Positions 61,321-64,000 of a stretch of DNA of 64,000 nucleotides are shown piece after piece. Under the pieces are notes generated by a model. The model was not told the origin of the DNA. It did not search any database and saw only the letters and a program-made list of their open reading frames with translations. Numbering within the stretch: the stretch's first letter is position 1; every line of letters starts with the position of its first letter. A program made the position numbers and the translations under genes. Origin of the DNA: Marinobacter bohaiensis (GTDB lineage Bacteria > Pseudomonadota > Gammaproteobacteria > Pseudomonadales > Oleiphilaceae); assembly GCF_003258515.1 (NCBI RefSeq), contig NZ_QGEH01000001.1, forward strand, positions 310,001-374,000. Direction: 5' to 3'.

Positions 61321-62217
61321 ATGCAAAAAAAACACCTGTTTTTCCTCCTACTTATACTCGGAACCGCATTCTGGGGCGTCTCGTTTGCCTACGTAAAAGC
61401 CGGCGTGGCAGACGGCTCTCCTTTCGTTTTCCTCACCTATAAGTTCGCTCTCGCCGCATTAGCTCTAGCGGTACTGTTCGCGAAGCGGTTTCGCCGTCTC
61501 GACTGGAATACTATCTTCGCCGGTACCCTGATTGGACTTCCGTTGCTGTTCGGTAACGTGTTCCAGACCATAGGGTTACAACATACCAGCGTCACCAACA
61601 CTGCCTTTATTACCGGCTTGGATGTTCTTTTGATTCCCTTCTTTAAATGGAGCTTCTTCAGAAAGCCCGTAAAAGGCCGTATATGGGTCTCTTGCTCGGT
61701 GGCGCTACTTGGACTTTATCTGATAGTGGCGAAACACGGGTTAAACCTGAATGCTGGCGACATTTGGGTTATGGCTTGTGCTGTTTTCTTTGCTAGCTAC
61801 GTTATGACGGTAGGGTGTTTTGCGCATCGGTTCGATGCAATGCTAACAGTAATAGTTGCGATGACAGTATGCAGTCTCGGCAGTGGGCTTGGGGCTATAT
61901 TTGATGAGCAGGCAATATGGATTCCTTCAGAAATGCAATTTTGGAAAGGGGTTCTTATTACAGGCCTGCTCGGTACTGCTTACATGTATGGAATACAAAG
62001 TTCGGCTCAGAAGTACATAGAAGAAGAGAAGGTGGCCTTAACCTACCTTTGTGAGCCCATTTTTGCGGCTGTTGCCGGCGTGATCATGCTTGGAGAATCG
62101 CTCAATGCCCGCACTATTTTCGGTGGCTTATTAATTTTGGTCGCATTGTTGATTGCAGAGTTGGACCTAAAGTGCCTTCGGCCACGAGAGCCGAAGCGGG
62201 GTGGGGCCTCTCTTTGA
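61321..62217 (+). CDS. DMT-superfamily transporter (EamA family)
   Basis: The 298-aa inner-membrane protein has ten helices in two EamA repeats, starting LLLILGTAFWGVSFAYVKAG. The second repeat ends with YIEEEKVALTYLCEPIFAAVAGVIMLGESL, the standard EamA motif. It may export a metabolite. No strong ribosome-binding site is seen, and ATG 61309 is an alternative. It is the last gene before the right-hand repeat and tRNA. Confidence 0.88.
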   Translation: MQKKHLFFLLLILGTAFWGVSFAYVKAGVADGSPFVFLTYKFALAALALAVLFAKRFRRLDWNTIFAGTLIGLPLLFGNVFQTIGLQHTSVTNTAFITGLDVLLIPFFKWSFFRKPVKGRIWVSCSVALLGLYLIVAKHGLNLNAGDIWVMACAVFFASYVMTVGCFAHRFDAMLTVIVAMTVCSLGSGLGAIFDEQAIWIPSEMQFWKGVLITGLLGTAYMYGIQSSAQKYIEEEKVALTYLCEPIFAAVAGVIMLGESLNARTIFGGLLILVALLIAELDLKCLRPREPKRGGASL

Positions 62218-62666
62218 AGCCTGCTAATGTCGACTGTGCAAGGAATGGATCATTACCCATGATAGCCGTGGATGGCCGCTAACCTTTTCGTATCACGTTG
62301 GCTCCTCGGTGAGATGGGACACTAGTCCGTGGGTTGGGAACATGGAAAGGAGCGGATGAGTAGAAATCGGAAGGTGGCAGCTGTCGAATGGGGCAAAGGT
62401 CGAGGTTGGTGACAATAATGTTTAAGGTTCAAGACGTTGGGAATGTCTAGAGATAATCGAGGCACAGAAGGCAAAAAAGGTCTGAGTTCCCAATCGGGTC
62501 TTTGAAATCATCGCCCGCCCGATAGGGTGAGCCACGACCGTTTGTCCGGTGGACAAACGCAGCGTAGCGAACGGCAACCAGGAGCAGAGCGACAAAAAAA
62601 CGGGTGACTGGAAATCCGAGGAAGGGGTGTCGTCCGACTCTGAGTCGTAATATGAACTTGTGCACT
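62218..62666. other. Gap between the DMT gene and the right repeat
   Basis: 449 bp with no supportable gene. It contains a 14-bp exact copy of the tRNA-Arg 3' end, GCCCGCCCGATAGG (62513-62526), and a perfect 9-bp hairpin CGTTTGTCC-GGT-GGACAAACG (62539-62559). Long frames on the minus strand read through the repeat and the hairpin and are probably not genes. Confidence 0.5.
62513..62526. repeat. Partial copy of the tRNA-Arg 3' end
   Basis: GCCCGCCCGATAGG is identical to 62872-62885 inside the tRNA-Arg gene, in the same orientation, 359 bp apart. It may be a leftover attachment-site half from an integration event, or part of a repeated tRNA-flank unit. Confidence 0.5.
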
Positions 62667-62871
62667 GCCTGAACGGATAGGATGGACTCGCAACGCTCTG
62701 TGCGCGTTGCTCGGGGCTTCGCCCCTTCGGGGCCGTCGTCACGACGTTCCGACGTTCTCTCCGTCTGCGTCGCAGACTCCGAGTCGAACCGTAGGTTCTT
62801 CATCGGCCATCGAGCAAACCAAAGTTCCACAAAAAAGCCCCACACGAGGCGGGGCTTTTTTGTGGAATATG
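62667..62871. repeat. Long direct repeat, right copy (3' flank of tRNA-Arg)
   Basis: About 205 bp match 46996-47190. This copy adjoins the 3' end of tRNA-Arg on the minus strand and includes its terminator (GCCCC stem with A and T runs at 62831-62861). Differences from the left copy are mostly in the stem-like GGGGCTTCGCCCCTTCGGGG segment. The frames that can be drawn through it do not look like real genes. Confidence 0.85.
62831..62861 (-). terminator. Terminator of tRNA-Arg
   Basis: AAAAAAGCCCC...GGGGCTTTTTT: read on the minus strand, a GC stem with a T-run 10-40 bp downstream of the tRNA 3' end. Confidence 0.8.
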
Positions 62872-62946
62872 GCCCGCCCGATAGGATTCGAACCTATGAC
62901 CTTCGCCTCCGGAGGGCGACGCTCTATCCAGCTGAGCTACGGGCGG
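62870..62946 (-). tRNA. tRNA-Arg (anticodon CCG)
   Basis: On the minus strand, acceptor arms CCGCCCG and CGGGCGG pair over 7 bp. D-arm GCTCAGCTGGATAGAGC, anticodon stem TCGCC/GGCGA with loop CTCCGGA giving anticodon CCG, and T-arm with TTCGAAT are all present. The encoded CCA (62870-62872) follows discriminator G. The gene reads CGG codons. Its 3' end points at the low-GC block, and sequences like its 3' flank recur at the far end of that block. Confidence 0.96.
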
Positions 62947-63129
62947 ATGCTATGAACCGTTTTGACGGTCCAAAGCTCACGAAACCAGCGCCAAGCGCCA
63001 ATTTCGAGTGCGCAATCTTACGTGTGGCCGGGCCTTGTGTCCAGCCCCGCGTGGTGGCGAGTTCTTTTGAGACGTTGTGGCGAATTGTTACACAAAAATC
63101 ATGCCCCAGGGGTTGCGTTCTCAATCGCT

Positions 63130-63148
63130 AATAACAATAATTATCAAC
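63130..63148. promoter_or_regulatory. Fur-box-like sequence upstream of bfd
   Basis: AATAACAATAATTATCAAC matches the classical 19-bp Fur consensus at 13 positions. It lies 32 bp upstream of bfd, where Fur would repress at high iron. Bfd is normally Fur-controlled in Pseudomonas and relatives. Confidence 0.7.
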
Positions 63149-63179
63149 AACATTTACAGCGCCTATTGAGACTCTCTCT

Positions 63180-63386
63180 ATGTACGTTTGCCTGTGTTAC
63201 GGGGTGACGGATCGCCAAATTCGAGAGGCCGCCGAGGATGGATGTCGGTCTATGCGCCAGCTGGGTAAAGACCTCGGGGTCGGTCGCCAGTGCGGGCGCT
63301 GTGCCACGATGGCTCGCGAGATCCTGCGCGAGTGTCAGTCTGAAGACTATATGAATCTCGCCGCGATGCTGGCCCAGCCGGCCTGA
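63180..63386 (+). CDS. bfd: Bacterioferritin-associated ferredoxin
   Basis: The 68-aa [2Fe-2S] protein delivers electrons to bacterioferritin to release stored iron. The four cysteines are arranged as VCLCYG and RQCGRCA, the Bfd pattern. A Fur-like box is just upstream and bfr follows 155 bp downstream. The ATG has no strong Shine-Dalgarno sequence but starts the conserved MYVCLC. Confidence 0.93.
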   Translation: MYVCLCYGVTDRQIREAAEDGCRSMRQLGKDLGVGRQCGRCATMAREILRECQSEDYMNLAAMLAQPA

Positions 63387-63541
63387 CGGTCGGCGCCGGC
63401 GTCAGCAAAACCTGCCCTTTCCTTCCCGCCGCGTGTGGCGCGGCTTCCCGGGTACTGCGAATCATTTCCCGCTGCGATTTTTTATCGCGGGCATTCCATC
63501 TATCCTGTTGATCTCACACATCAGGAAAGGAGTTCGCAGCC

Positions 63542-64000
63542 ATGAAGGGTGATAAGAAAGTCATCCAGTACCTCAATAAGGTGCTCGCCAATGAACTGAC
63601 GGCGATCAACCAGTATTTCCTTCATTCACGCATGTACAAGGACTGGGGCATCACTCATCTGGCGGCCAAGGAATACGAAGAGTCCATCGATGAGATGAAG
63701 CACGCCGATCAGCTGATCGAGCGCATCCTGTTTCTGGAAGGGCTGCCCAACCTGCAGGACCTGAACAAACTGCTGATTGGCGAGGATGTCCAGGAGATGA
63801 TTGAGTGCGATCTCAAGCTGGAGCATGCCGCGCACAAGGACCTCAAGGAAGCCATCGGCTACTGTGAGGACATCAAGGACTACACCAGCCGACAGCTGTT
63901 CCGGTGGATCCTCGACAGCGAGGAAGAGCACATCGACTGGCTGGAAACCCAGCTCGACATGATCAAGAAGATGGGTATCCAGAATTACGTGCAGCTGCAA
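63542..64000 (+). CDS. bfr: Bacterioferritin (3' end cut by window edge)
   Basis: The haem-containing ferritin stores iron as a mineral in a 24-mer. 153 codons are visible of about 157. Ferroxidase ligands are in [29 protein letters not shown] and [15 protein letters not shown], and the haem-binding Met lies near [14 protein letters not shown] is 9 nt before the ATG. Another hairpin, GCGAT-TTTTT-ATCGC (63474-63488), is found between bfd and bfr and may limit read-through. Confidence 0.95.
   Translation, partial: MKGDKKVIQYLNKVLANELTAINQYFLHSRMYKDWGITHLAAKEYEESIDEMKHADQLIERILFLEGLPNLQDLNKLLIGEDVQEMIECDLKLEHAAHKDLKEAIGYCEDIKDYTSRQLFRWILDSEEEHIDWLETQLDMIKKMGIQNYVQLQ

Noticed and set aside
62447-62845. 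Hypothetical protein frames through the right repeat and hairpin
   Set aside because: They read through a terminator and a tRNA flank, and a matching frame occurs in the left repeat copy only because the DNA is repeated.
62682-63131. 149-codon frame across the tRNA-Arg gene
   Set aside because: It is the familiar false protein produced by translating tRNA DNA (…RIRTYDLRLRRATLYPAELRAD…).
1-64000. CRISPR arrays, prophage or integrase genes
   Set aside because: No regularly spaced short repeats, no phage structural genes and no recombinase were seen anywhere in the window.

Overview
The window is a high-GC gammaproteobacterial chromosome segment. FdsGBACD formate dehydrogenase, MksBEF condensin, GcdH/GcdR, a tripartite tricarboxylate transporter and Bfd/Bfr together suggest a marine, Marinobacter-like or related bacterium. 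The genus is an inference from gene content, not a measured affiliation. Genes are densely packed, and most start codons are supported by a visible ribosome-binding site.

Layout. 1-5202: a MukBEF-like (MksB/F/E) condensin operon with the tail of one further gene upstream. 5205-14143: a soluble NAD-dependent formate dehydrogenase operon (fdsGBAC-D), a ModE-type regulator fused to a binding-protein-like domain, and an OFA-family formate/oxalate MFS carrier. Four copies of one 20-bp dyad lie in the two control regions. 14536-17165: an orphan type VI lipase effector (Tle1/DUF2235) with its probable lipoprotein immunity partner. 17437-25395: a carboxylate uptake and catabolism block (porin, small lipoprotein, ICL/PEP-mutase family enzyme, TctCBA, Fe(II)/2-oxoglutarate dioxygenase, AbrB-family membrane protein). 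25728-30252: glutaryl-CoA dehydrogenase and a class III CoA-transferase with two LysR regulators. 30257-34834: crotonase, ParD-like protein plus methionine aminopeptidase, zinc-type dehydrogenase and an MFS carrier. 35023-36865: an AbiEi/AbiEii-type toxin-antitoxin pair with a nested operator. 37321-39743: LysR, DoxX and a LigB-type dioxygenase.

39767-46961 is the most interesting locus. It is a tightly overlapped set of phosphotransfer enzymes: a CofD/YvcK-like protein (divergent), a PhoU-APH kinase fusion, an ATP-grasp ligase, an HprK-like kinase, a histidine phosphatase, a PPP-type metallophosphatase and a small amphi-Trp protein. It matches what protein-family databases call the 'GAK system'. 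I know of no established biochemical function for it.

47200-62650 is a lower-GC catabolic block: cupin, two DAO-type FAD oxidoreductases, two aldehyde dehydrogenases, a TRAP transporter, a DapA-family enzyme, an SDR, two LysR regulators and a DMT exporter. It is bracketed by two same-orientation copies of a roughly 200-bp repeat. The right copy is the 3' flank of a tRNA-Arg(CCG) gene and the left copy is followed by a degenerate piece of that tRNA's 3' end, which suggests a tRNA-linked island. 62870-64000 holds the tRNA, bfd behind a Fur-like box, and the start of bfr, cut by the window edge.
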